From: Albifimbria verrucaria
Lineage: Eukaryota; Ascomycota; Sordariomycetes; Hypocreales; Stachybotryaceae
Reading direction: 5' to 3'
NCBI GenBank assembly: GCA_020081605.1
Contig: JAHREC010000039.1
Span: forward strand, 1-64,000
Length of the DNA stretch: 64,000 nt
Shown here: positions 23,423 through 34,354 of the stretch, in pieces
Layout: each line of letters starts with the position of its first letter
Position numbering within the stretch: position 1 is the first letter of the stretch
Made by a program: the position numbers and the translations under genes
Notes under the pieces: generated by a model
What the model was told of the DNA's origin: nothing
What the model saw: the letters and a program-made list of their open reading frames with translations, nothing else
Databases searched by the model: none

Positions 23423-24513
23423 CTACTAGTGAATTGTTTGGTGGAGTTACTTTGCAATATGGGGGCTAGGTGATGCCTGGTACATATATGGTGGGCAGGC
23501 CACTCACCCAACGCTTTCACCGCACCTATCCTTGGCTCAGCCCACCGTATCCCACGCTTTCCCTGACCGAACTCGTTGTCCGGCTCTCCAATCAATCGCG
23601 GCCACCTCTACTAGGGTGATGACGCTTGAACATGCATCCTTGTGCTCGGTTCGGCAAAGGCTAAGCAGGCGGGGTGTTGCTTGCGCCATGGGCTTCCCCA
23701 CCACCAGGAACCAGGAGCCGGGGCCACTGTGGGTCGAAGATTCAACGGCAGCTTCCCCGGCGCTATCATTACCATATCGAGCAGAGTTCTGAATGAAGTT
23801 CTGAATGAAGTGCAAATGGCGGTTCATACATTAAATCAGCATCAGGCGGATTTGCGCGGGCACTCTCGGAGGGACTCTACGCGAAAGACACAGAAGTAGG
23901 CGCTGAATGAAGGGCGTTGCTGGTCCCGCTGTAGAAAGTGGTTCGTTCAGTTCGATCTGATGGTTCCACAGCCGCCGCCGGTTCTTCGGATGCAGCTTGG
24001 GAAACTCGGATCCTGCATGTAGTAGGGCATCGACCAGCACTATCCTCGTCTACCATTAATTTATAAGGCAACTCCTCTTTAACATTTGATAACGCTGGAT
24101 AGTGTGAGTTAGCTGTTATATGCGATTAAGTTCTGAAGTCGACCACTCAAAGAAGTGCGTCGAATTGGGTACAGTGTTGCAATCACACGAATTGATTGGC
24201 GTTCCCTATGACAACTTAATTGAACTGGGCCTCAAGAGCAGCCGTTGATCTTGTCATTGCGATTTTTAGACACATTGGATGAAAACGAATGAAACATAGT
24301 GGAGTCACCACTGTGAGGAAATAGTCAGTTTGGCTCTAAGTGCTGCAAACAACTGCCCAAGCTTTTCTCGTTCGACAAATCCAATCTTCGACTACCTGCC
24401 AAAGTGACGCTGTCACCCAGATGCGTCGTGATAATGATGCAGTCGTTTCGTGTTGACAGACACACGATGATAACAGGCTATCTCTTCGCATGCGTTACGT
24501 CGTCAAATGCTAA
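23423..24513. other. No supported gene
   Basis: Paired opposite-strand frames of 65-95 codons around 23532-24071, without motifs. Confidence 0.4.
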
Positions 24514-24834
24514 AGCCTTTGTTGCTGATGTTCCTGGTAATCCAACTCATTTGTGTAGAATGTGTTGGTCTTGTCGTCGCGCTCCTGGATTTTTCGTGAT
24601 AGCTCCGCCTCAACCTGAGCTAGCTGCTGGGCCAGACCTTCCCGGTTCTCGGCCAGTTGGCTGCAGTGCTCCATTGAGACGTGCAACCTCAACCTGAATC
24701 TCTAAGTTGGTTCTGGGATGCTCTTCTTTAGCGGTGTACTGTTCCTCCCGCCATTTACGCTGCATCTCATCTCAGAAATTGCGTTCAGTCTCCTGCCAAA
24801 CGAGCAGCTGCTCATCTGCCGCGAGTGCCTCTAT
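24514..24834 (-). pseudogene. Dead, truncated copy of the coiled-coil/C2H2 gene at 35864
   Basis: Read on the minus strand, this matches the first ~330 bp of the gene starting at 35864, nearly base for base over long runs: both share AGGTTGAGGTTGCAC and GAGCGCGACGACAAG, and encode LAQVEAELSRK.QERDDK. The copy has lost its ATG (ATA instead), has a Trp codon changed to TGA (TTC TGA GAT against TTC TGG GAC), and carries an extra G before CACTGCAGCC that shifts the frame. It stops abruptly after CAACAAAGGCT. It lies about 11 kb away in inverted orientation. Confidence 0.85.
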
Positions 24835-26052
24835 ATTGGGCAGACGAAGGGCAGTTGGTGCTGGATATATATCATGGGAGATGAGATGAATGGACAGGTG
24901 GTTAAGGTTATAGCGCTAACCAGAGGGAACGTATGTAATCTGGCCGAGTGAATGAGTCCTTGGGGCTTAGTGATTCTGCAAGGACCCGAATAAAACTGTA
25001 CGAGGCGGTTTCATCCTAGCACAGACGTTAGGTGCTGTGAGGAGCGCCGCGGGCTCTCCTAGAGATGTTAAGGAGAAAAACAAAAGATAGCAAAAGAACG
25101 ATGAGGAGTCTCACACAATCTGTGTAGAAAGGGGAGAAATTACCTAACGCGCGCCATATTAGTTGTGTGTAGCATGCATCCTGGAGAAATGAGCTCCAAG
25201 AAATAAGGGCATAGGCGTTCCTGTTTATCAAGAGTTTTTCAGACGACCTTTCGCAGTTGGAAAACTTGGCTGGAGGTTATATGGGTATCTTAATGCCCTA
25301 ACCTGAAGCGACGATACTGGTAGAGCATGTACATCTCCCGGGTCACCATGGAATCAACTTATTATGGCTTGCTTCACTAGAATCATAACTCTATGCTACC
25401 AAGTAGCTTATTCAGGGATCAGAGTCGAGCCTATACCCATGTTTTATCGGTGTTGCGACTGCGTACCTCGGTCCAGCCTGGGTGGCATCGGATCAAATAA
25501 ACAGCGAACGACGTGAGCGTTGCTCTTATTGAAGTCAGAACCGGGACTTTTACGGAGACAAATATATGCATCTTTTTCTCTTTATATCAGTGTAGCGGAC
25601 TGCTTCCTCCACTCTATAGTCAGAGAGTGAGATAGCCACGGGTGAGGAATGCTCCATATAGCTGAGAGAAGACACTGATTCGAGTTCACTACCAAGTCAT
25701 TTCAGAGGACGGCGAGACTGCAATGATGATGGTCTGAGATGGACATTGGGTCTGCTCTGTGCCGCCAACCAATTCGCCTCTAAATACTAATAACACTTCG
25801 TGAGTGGGTGTTGGCCTTGAGGCTCTGAACTGTGACCAAAACTCCTATGATCCTCTTGCTGTCATCATAAACAAAGGTAAATAAGCCTTAAAATCCCCGA
25901 ACCAGTCATTATATTCATTTCCTTCTTCGTGCCTCATCAACGCTTTCGCTGGATGATACTATCGGTGCGTGTGCTCAGACTGCCTTAATCCACCAGAGCT
26001 TCAGTGGAAGCAGTTGGCCTCGAGATCTGAACAGAACCTATCTTGGGCTGGC
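24835..26052. other. No supported gene
   Basis: Short frames only. Nothing recognised on either strand. Confidence 0.5.
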
Positions 26053-27014
26053 TCAGATCTGTTGTGGTTGGTGATTTTGGCTCACCGGAGCTGTTGGAGA
26101 CGGGCCAAGTCCGTATCCCTCGTCTTTACGTTGCAAAACTGTGGTTGGGGGCAAACTCGGGTCCTTCCTCTTCGTGAACCATTTCCACCATGTGCCAACG
26201 ACCGGGTCCCTCCACAGAACATTCTCCACTTCAATAGGGAGCCAAGCGTTGCAGCTGATTGTGTGGAGGATAAGAACATTTGCTGCAGTCCCGGTCCTAA
26301 GAGCGATCCCGAGCCATGTTACACACAACGCCAATACCATCCAGCTCGTCATGAATAAGCTCAGAAGCCTCCACCTGTAGGTATATGATCCCTCGGTGTC
26401 CATTTCGATGACCAAGTGTAGTACTATCACCGCAAGGCCGACGTAGGCTGGCAATGGCACAGCGTAGAGATATGCAGAGCTTTGTGCTGTTCGTGACTCG
26501 GCCTTCTCCAAGAATAATAGTTGAGCAATCCCAAAAATGGCGAGGCCAAACTGAGAGATAAGACTGTAGAAGAAAACAAGACGACCTCGAGGCTGGTCTA
26601 AGAAGCTAATATCCATCCAGAGACTACTCTTCGTGAAGAGGATGATGTTCTGTCATTTATCAGCAATGTCATTCTGAGGTCAGTCGTGTTCGAGTATCGG
26701 ACCCTTAAACTTACCACCAGAATCGTTGAGTAGGCAAGAATGAGTAACCTGCATGTCCAGAGGATCCAACGCGTAGCGATCTCCTCTCTATTGCGAACCC
26801 ACGTAACCGTGGCCGCAATCAAGAGGCAAAGAACTGCAGTAACAGTGACAACGCACGGTAGCATGTACAGCAGAGGCTTTGAGATTATAGTGGTTATGAC
26901 AGTACTCGACTTCTTCGGGCGCCAAATAGCAGTAGAAGCATACCAGAGCGAAAGTGTAAAAACAGGTCCATAAGACGATGCAGCCAAGATCAGATTTAGG
27001 TTGTTTGGTTCCAT
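26053..27014 (-). CDS. Seven-helix integral membrane protein, 298 aa, one intron
   Basis: ATG at 27014. Exons 27014-26715 and 26649-26053 are joined by a 65-bp intron (GTAAGT to AAATGACAG), phase 0. The protein starts MEPNNLNLILAASSYGPVFT and has hydrophobic spans near residues 8-30, 45-70, 85-103, 118-140, 150-170, 185-203 and 208-228, then a hydrophilic tail with WWKWFTKRKDPSLPPTT and ending QNHQPQQI. The short outside N-terminus, seven spans and cytosolic tail suggest a fungal receptor-like or PTH11-like membrane protein. No diagnostic motif was found. The intron and both reading frames agree, and no frame break is seen. Confidence 0.7.
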
Positions 27015-27344
27015 TGTGAAGAATAAGTGAACTCGTTCCGGTCAATGGACAGGCCATTCAATACGACCACTGATGACTTGCGACAAGGCCTGCGAGGGAG
27101 AAAGACAAGGATAAAGACAAGCGGTAGCGGGTGAGGGACCAAGTAGCAGATGCTTGCAAGAGACAAAGAGATGGTGAAGGTATACGAGGGCACCCATCAC
27201 GCACCGTAGAGTCGTGGTGCTTAAAACAGGGGCGAACTGATATAAAAGTCATGGTTTCTTCGCTGGCCAGGCTTCTCCAAGCCGTCCAGTCGACTAGAAG
27301 AGTTTGCTGCCTTCCTCTTCGAGGAAACATTGCCTGCAGGGGGA

Positions 27345-27944
27345 TCATCGAGCTTTGGGTGTTGATTTGGTGTTGATGGCAGGGGTTGGCCCACTGTGAT
27401 AGTCACGGATGGCTTCCCGGGTCATGCCGAGTCCAGCACCGGAAACGTTGGGCCGGTCGATAAGGCGCACAGTTGGTCCCACCCAGATCCTTCTCCGATG
27501 CGGTCCAACGGTGTCAGCCTCGGGCCGCTAACTACATGGAGAAATCGCATTAGTTCCATCAGCCTCTCACATAAACGACAGCTTACATGCTGTTGATCAA
27601 TGATACCCACCTCAATGCCTGCTTGTTGTACCGATTTGACCAAACCGAATGAAGAAATCGATCCGAGCGCTGAGAGCCGACGAGAGTGTCGGTCAAGATA
27701 GGAAGGGTAAATATGGAGACTCAGAGCACAAGCCATTTGCCCATCTGCGGGTGGCTGACGTGACCGAGGTGACGGGGGTGATAGGAGTGGCGGAAAAGTC
27801 AAAGGTCTTTGTCAAGCAGATGGAGGTAGTGGCGCATAGGATAGGGTTAACCACACAAGGCTTTGGGTTGTGAGCGAGACCTGCGTCCTCGCCACGTCCT
27901 AACCCTTCTAGGACTTTGCGATTTTCTATGTTATCTGGTGCCAT
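27345..27944 (-). CDS. 134-aa hypothetical protein, three exons
   Basis: Exons 27944-27881, 27744-27587 and 27527-27345. Intron 1 is 136 bp (GTCTCG to ACCCGCAG, phase 1). Intron 2 is 59 bp (GTAAGC, branch-like AACTAATG, acceptor GTAGTTAG, phase 0). The protein runs from MAPDNIENRKVLEGLGRGED through SSFGLVKSVQQAGIEVGIID to GLGMTREAIRDYHSGPTPA and ends STPKAR. The single-frame ORFs in this stretch are partial; only the spliced model keeps a uniform protein-like composition. It is 330 bp downstream of the 7TM gene's start and on the same strand. No recognised domain. The first donor (GTCTCG) is non-optimal. Confidence 0.5.
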
Positions 27945-28219
27945 CAGTTCACAGAATATTACTAGACTATGGTGTTCTGGACGGACCCAAGATGGCGTGA
28001 CATCGTCGGCTGTCTCTGTCGATAAGCCAAAGCATAACCCACAACCCTCTAGCTTCTCGTCTAATTTGATACACCACTTGTAAGGTGGGAATTACCAACA
28101 CGGGAAGTGAAAGAAGAGATTGATTAATTATAAGTTAAATACTGTGATTTACATAACAAGTGGAACGAGTTTGTTCTTGGAGGTGGTGTATGTTGTATTA
28201 TTCTATCTGCCCTCATCCC

Positions 28220-29674
28220 CTATATTACGCTATAGAAGCCGAGATTTCGCAACGAACTTTTAGTGGTGATGATGACAGCGTTGCTTCCTGAAGATTGAGA
28301 TGTAGAAGATTGAGATGCAGACCAGCGTGAGCTAAGCATCGCCAACGTGATGCATCTCCGCAACCGTGGCGTTCGGACCATAAAATCCACCGCCCCTGAA
28401 GCATAGGCTTGACACTCTCCAGTATGATAGACAATTGAATTTCTGTTGGAATAGGGCCTATCTCCCGAATATGGAGTAGTTAGACCAGACAGATACCTGC
28501 TCCGTGTCAGAAAAGGGGAGAGGTTAGAGAGGGCTTGTAGGGCTTTATGTACTTACTGTTCTCCTCGCATCGACATCGGCGTCGTTGAACCGATGTTGCC
28601 AACGACTGCGGCTGGTACATTCAACTCCAAACTTCCAGTAAGGATATAGTGAAGACTCTTCTTATCCATCAGCCTATGTTTCTCCTCGAGCACGTTCCGA
28701 CTGAAGCAGGTGTGACTAGAGGCAAGTATAATATCTTTGGCACGTTGGTCGTTAAACATACTAAATGGTATCGGCTGCCTAACGGTGATACCCAATATGC
28801 TGCTGAGGTCCTGCAGGCTCTCGTCTGCCGTGCGCTGCCTAGAAAACTTGTACTTTCCCAAATCGTGTGGCCCGCCAGCTAGTTCAAATGCGCGACGGAG
28901 GAGAGATATTGTATGGAACCCAGTTTCTGCACCATTCCACTCATACCCGATGAATGCTTCTAATCGCGAGACCCAATCATCCCGGCTTCGTCCTAGAAAT
29001 CTGCGGACCATCGGTGAATGAGGATCGTCACAGTTTAGCAGATGTAGGCCCAAAGCGATGCATGACATTAAGACATTGTCAAGAATCTGGGGCTCTGAGT
29101 TCTATACCGCCTGTCAATCTTCTCGTTGCTGCTGGGTGGCCTGGGACCGAAACATACTATGATCTCAGTAACAATACAGAGCTTCTCCAATTTCAGTGGT
29201 GCATATTCACCAAGCTGGACCTGGCGGTCACAATTCAAGACGTGGTGACCCAATTCTCGTCTTCCTGTACGATGTTTATCGATAGCTCGGGATCCATGAA
29301 GATTGGCAGGGTTGAATCTCTGATTGAGTGTCTGTACACGCCATTGTCGGAAATCAGGCGGGTAGTTGTGCCCGGTCTGCCCGGATGTTGACGAAGATAA
29401 TAAATGGAAAGCCCAGTTCCCAGTGTTTCCTACAAAGCAAACGGTATGCTCGTGGCTATAGCTTTCGTCAGGGTGAATGGCTTGGTGAAGAAAGGACACG
29501 CAAGTGGTGTCTTGAGTGGGAGTGTGTTGAGCAGAAATCGACCAAATATCAGGCAGGTCTGGGATCTAATAGCCGTGAGCCCCTTTTGCTATTGATTGTA
29601 CATGATCTCAAGACGCAACATACCATTCTAAACTGTCCATCGGGCCCTGTAAGAACAATTGAAGGCAGCAGCAT
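28220..29674 (-). CDS. 426-aa protein of unknown function, four exons
   Basis: Exons 29674-29624, 29565-29158, 29101-28557 and 28496-28220. Introns are 58 bp (GTATGT to GCTATTAG), 56 bp (GTATGT to GGTATAG) and 60 bp (GTAAGT, CTCTAACC, acceptor GGAGCAG), with phases 0, 0 and 2. The predicted protein begins MLLPSIVLTGPDGQFRM, passes VLMSCIALGLHLLNCDDPHS, RFLGRSRDDWVSRLEAF, SSHTCFSRNVLEEKHRLMD and TGSLELNVPAAVVG, and has a Ser/Thr-rich C-terminus (GLTTPYSGDRPYSNRNS). The frame is also open just upstream of this ATG after an acceptor-like TTACTCAG, so additional 5' exons in 29700-30290 are possible. No domain recognised, no signal peptide, no frame break. It is one of the few clearly intact genes in the window. 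Confidence 0.6.
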
Positions 29675-30343
29675 GATTCTGAGTGTACCTGAGTAAGCCA
29701 GAAATAAAGGGAATTATTACTTTCACCGTGAAGGTGCCTCTAAAGGGATAGAATCACTCGGTCGATGGTCGGGGAGGGCGGAGGGATTTATGATGGAAGC
29801 CGGGACACCGCATTTGGTTCAGGGCATAAGCCAAGGTGGAGATTGCGCAGCGGTTTGGTACTTTCAAGGAAGAAACCTGGATGCACGACGAGAATTACCT
29901 CCACTGCAAGAGCTCCATGTGTGGAGACGTGAGCATCAGCTGGGGATCACTGACCGGGGTCTTGTGCAGATAAGAAGCATGGGGTCATCAGAAGAAGCCT
30001 TGGACTAGCGGTCTCACCTGATCTACTATGTACGGGAAATTGGCTGCACACAGCCATCACGAGGCTTCCTTGGGGAGAGAAGGGGAACCGGGATCAGTGG
30101 TTGCGTTGTGTTTTCTCTCTATGGGCACAGTGCTTGAAGAATTTGACGATATCGATTGCTCGGCTTGGGTTTTTGGAGTCAGCAGGGTTGTTTGGCAGGA
30201 TGGCTCTTTACATCCACGTTTCGTTGAACGCAGAGAAGGGTCTCTACTAGCCGTTGGTGGTGATTGACTTTGTCCTAAATACATCTTTCCAGTCGATCCT
30301 CACAAAGTAACGTATCGTACATATGAGGTTGTTGGGACCTAGG

Positions 30344-30928
30344 ATGAACCATCAAGACGAGGACCTTGTCGAACGATGTGGTCCACTACCATCGAGCAGG
30401 CACCTGTCTTCAACTTTAGTGGCAGCAAGACTTGCAACGCCAATGGTATAAGCGTTTGATCAGGAAGAGTAGAGATGGTCCTTGCAAATCATCAACAAGG
30501 CATCAAAAATCGAAAAGTTGGTAAGCAGTAGGCCAGGCTACGGAGGAGAGATGCTACATCCAGCTCCAGGTTTGCAGATACAACCTACCGTCGAGGACCA
30601 GAATGGCATCCCAGAAAACAGTCAAAATCAGTCAAAAACAATCAAAAACAATGTTAGAGGCCGCGAGCCTATGATAATCGGACACCCTGAGATGGATGAC
30701 CGTCCCGAGAGTGTACCAATTCTAGCAACCCCTTCGGCTCGGGTTGCTAATCTCGAATCATCACCAGTCAACGGAGACCATGATGTGAATCATTTACTGA
30801 TAAGACCGCCGGGACGGGTTCTCCATATGTGCCCCTGCCATTGTGGAGGCAGCCCATCTCGAAGACCCTGCGATGGCCTTCAGTGTTCATTCAAGGTGCG
30901 CCCCAGCCGACCGCAAACTATTAGATAG
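30344..30928 (+). pseudogene. 194-codon gene with two in-frame stops
   Basis: ATG at 30344 gives MNHQDEDLVERCGPLPSSRH and stays coding-like to ...LATPMV, then TAA and, eight codons later, TAG. The same frame then continues for about 150 codons (SLQIINKASKIEKL, GLQIQPTVEDQNGIPEN, MDDRPESVPILATPSARVAN) to a Cys-rich end, MCPCHCGGSPSRRPCDGLQC. The interval GTATAA to GAGTAG is 27 bp, a multiple of three starting GT and ending AG, but far below normal intron length. Two CAA/CAG to TAA/TAG changes are the simpler explanation. No family recognised. Confidence 0.45.
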
Positions 30929-32170
30929 CTTGCATCTTTTGTGAATGTTTCAAGTGTAATGACATCAAATCAAAACACAGCCATATGTAGACCTTAACAT
31001 CTATTCTTTGTCCGTGTGACTTCTGCGGACCAACGTGGCAAAAAGTTCACGTCGCCTTCCTCCTCTTCAGTTTCCTAATGACCTCGATAATCCTTGGTGG
31101 CTTGGCTGTGCAGTTGCTTGAGCCCTGATTTTGAGTTAGCATTGCCTTAAACCAAGCTTATACTGCCACGAATCCAGAGAATCGTAAGGTCAAGTGGCCA
31201 GCGTTACGTGAATTAATTCTAGTTAGAATCGACTAGTTCTAGTCCCATGAGGCAGTTCAATTCAGCCTAGCCTCATTGAAGAGCATAGAAGACTGGAAAC
31301 TAGTCCTATGCTCCGCGTGTGCCTTAAAACGGAGGCGCCAACCGATCACATCTCCTCTGTAGGCATATCAACCTTGAAGATAGGCATATATCTGACACGA
31401 TGTGGAAAAACCAGCTGAGCCACTCTTACAAGAGAGATATATAGAGGTACCATGTCATGACTTTGCACAAGATAAGTCTCAGATTCATACAGCGCGTTAA
31501 CTCTTCTTACCGCTACGACAACATCTTACAACGAACAACTTAAAAACCACTTGAATCACCGACCTGGGCAGCAATAACTGTTTCGCTGCTCTGTTGATCA
31601 GAGAGACTGTAAGCTAATATATGGAGGCAAAATTGAAGTAATTCTAACAAGAGGTATTTTAGTTCTACTTTTTGTCCAATAGTTTGAAATAATGGCTGAG
31701 GAGTATGAACCATTTTGGCAGTCGAAACTTCCTCGAATGCAAGAGCTTCAAAGAAAACAAGAAATGGCGCCGTTGAATAGGGAAGAGTTCCATGAACTGG
31801 AATTGATACTTCTTGATTACTTCTCGCATAAGAACAGAGTCGAACGGCGACGTGCGAGCAAACTATAGCAGCAGTGAGCAATACAGGATCTGGATGGTTC
31901 AAGTTCGCCTTGCCAAATATAGTCATTTTGGACACGTGCTCTCTTGAGCAACGAAAAAGGAACAAGGAGGATGTGACTCATCCAAAAAGCCTTTAGTGGA
32001 TGCAAACTAAAACCCCAACTCAAGCAAGATGTGAAGAGTAACTATAGCTCTATTGGGGGTGATGTGCACGTCTGTTCAGAGTGAAAAAAGCAGCTGCAGA
32101 ACTTGAGGGATAACATCCCATTCTGGGATACATGTCCTTCTTTCGGTTAACAGAGAGGCTAGATTTTAAA
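30929..32170. other. No supported gene
   Basis: AT-richer DNA. A 141-codon minus frame (31965-31540, first ATG as KMTIFGKANLNHPD) is open but has no recognised motif and overlaps a second minus frame. Confidence 0.35.
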
Positions 32171-32296
32171 TACCGTCCTAGACGCAAAGGGTGTCACGGG
32201 TTTGCCTTAATAATTTTAATAAATCAGGCACTGTGTCACGGTGCTTAATAAAATTAACAACGGAAACCCGCGACACCCTTTGCGTATGCGGCGGTA
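32171..32296. repeat. 126-bp inverted-repeat (MITE-like) element
   Basis: The left arm (32171-32203) and the reverse complement of the right arm (32264-32296) match at 28 of 33 positions, including ACGCAAAGGGTGTC. The interior AT-rich part also pairs approximately (TTAATAATTTTAATAA against its complement), so nearly the whole element could fold into one hairpin. Confidence 0.75.
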
Positions 32297-32373
32297 TCAT
32301 AAATATTTCAAGTTTAAAGAGCTTGAAGAAAGCATAGGCTCTTACGAAAGGGGGACGAATGTGCATTATTGTC

Positions 32374-32480
32374 GCCCTTGAGGCCGGTAAGCTGCAGACT
32401 AAGTAGAAGCCCCACGGCGCCTTAGTCCTACGTCGGTACATAGAGTAACTTCCTGAATCTCTCTCACTGCTAGCAGACGT
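32374..32480. repeat. Partial copy of the element at 34092-34354
   Basis: Shares GAGGCCGGTAAGCTGCAGAC and then the diverged AGTAGAAGCC...CTTAGTC.TACGTC.GTACA with the left part of the 34092 element. A further block around 32525 (ATGGGGCACGTCAGTAT) resembles 34223-34240. The right terminal repeat is not recognisable. Confidence 0.7.
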
Positions 32481-34091
32481 GAACTCAAGATGATCTAAGC
32501 GAACATAAAGCCAGCAATACTCAATGGGGCACGTCAGTATTCTCAAAGCATCTCCAGTATCTTGCTAGACTATACCCACCATACTAGTAAGTATCAGCGC
32601 CCGGCTCTGCCGGCAGGTAATTATAGCGATTGCTGAGAATCACGTACTGAATCACGGCATGCCTTTCAATCACTCCGATAAGTCTACTGCGAGTCATAAC
32701 GACAGACATGTATTTGCATGGCAGAGCGACCACAGGCAACGACAACGAGATGCGGCTATGATTTGATACGAGATGCGGCTATGATTTGATAGGACAGGCT
32801 AGGAGCGGATATTTGCTGGTATTGATTAAAACTTGCTGTGAATGCTTACTGTGTCGCAAACGCCAAGCAGGTTGTTGATTCTGGCACTCTTCTGGGACGA
32901 CAGACGACCAAAGAACGTACAACGATGGTGGTCCAGTATCGTCCCTTCCATGATGGGTCCATGCCTCGACCTAACCAAGAAACTATCACATAAATGCAGG
33001 TTCGAGCTAATACTCGCTTCGTCCACATGAGCAGGCGATCGTCGGAAGAATAATAAAATAGTTATTATCTGTCTGCTTGTACAGCACTCACAAACGGTCC
33101 CTCCTGCTAAGGGAAATGGAAAGTATCCCCTATAATAATATTGCCCCCGTTCCCGGTATTATAATAGAAAGAGTTTTTAGTTCCATTATTAATAATCTGC
33201 GTACCAAAATTATAATAACTATGTGTCGAGTTGGCGGGAGTTTTTGATAGTTGGAAAAAGCGGCGTTCGAACTAGTATGACTGCTTCGACTACCGTGGCA
33301 ATCACGACAAAGACCATCATCGGTATCAGAGCCTGCCGCTGGGGTGCGCTCCATATTGCTAATCTTCGTGATTGTACATGTTAGCATCGATGTCTCATAA
33401 GAATACTCAGACTCCGTACCAGTGAGCCATTCGAGTGGCTTAATCCTCGATTCGGATTGGATGTATCTTCAAGGGTGTGGTAGATCGGGAGGCATTATTA
33501 TCCGGTGTTGACGCCGACTCGTTGCCATCCGCCTCCACTGTTGGTTTCTGATATGTAGTCATTATATACTCCTGATAATACTGGCAAGACTGGTATTGAG
33601 AGTTCTTGTGTTGGGAAAATTTTTCCGTTTCCAGAGTTCTGGTCTTTTGTAGGCTCAAGGCAGCTAGGTCTTAGCTAATAAGCACACAACACATCTGGCC
33701 CACTCTACCCCCTGTCTAATTGTCAAAAGCTCGAGTACTGACAGGGATTCTGTTAAACCATACAGCTGAAAGAGATGATGCTTGACCAAGACAAGACAAC
33801 CCTTGCTACGACCTCGCTATGCACATTCGCTTTCGCTTTACCAAATGAACAACTTCTTGATCTCTTGGGAGCTTGTCTATGAGCACGGCTAATGCTGTCA
33901 TGAACAAATCAGAGTCCAGATTCATGTCTATCAAGAGCTCCAAAGATTCCAATCGTAAGCATCGCAACACTATATGTTACTTGAGGAATAGTCAGCGTCT
34001 TTGGATTCAGACACTGCATGCCGATACAAAGAGTTCAGGAACTCTCATCAATGGCACCATGGTGTGATCATAATCCCTTCCCCTCCCCGTT
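32481..34091. other. No supported gene
   Basis: Contains a 23-bp direct duplication near 32747-32795 (GAGATGCGGCTATGATTTGATA twice). Minus frames 33387-33130 and 33658-33440 (Ser/Thr/Asn-rich) are unsupported. Confidence 0.4.
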
Positions 34092-34354
34092 TATCCCTCG
34101 AGGCCGGTAAGCTGCAGACTATGTAGAAGCCTCGAAATATCTTAGTCATACGTCAGTACAGGTACATGAAGCAAATTCAAAGCCACGTTGACGATGATTA
34201 TCGTGATGTAGCCATATGTAACATGGGGCAATGCCAGTATCTCTATCATCAGCTAATTTACTAGGCCTTCTGTGTATCTAATTTTCATCTGGTTCTAATT
34301 GGCCACTATACTGATTTGGTACTGAGCCTGCACCTTACCGGCCTCAAGGGGATA
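34092..34354. repeat. 263-bp MITE-like element with 26-27 bp terminal inverted repeats
   Basis: Left end TATCCCTCGAGGCCGGTAAG and the reverse complement of the right end, TATCCCCTTGAGGCCGGTAAG, are nearly identical, and both continue into a CTGCAG/GTGCAG end. There is no coding capacity inside. A partial relative lies at 32374-32480. Confidence 0.75.

Noticed and set aside
29880..30290. Transcription-factor-like segment (PHASYLHKTPVSDPQLMLTS) on the minus strand upstream of the 426-aa gene
   Set aside because: No Zn2Cys6 cluster could be found and downstream sequence does not fit that family.
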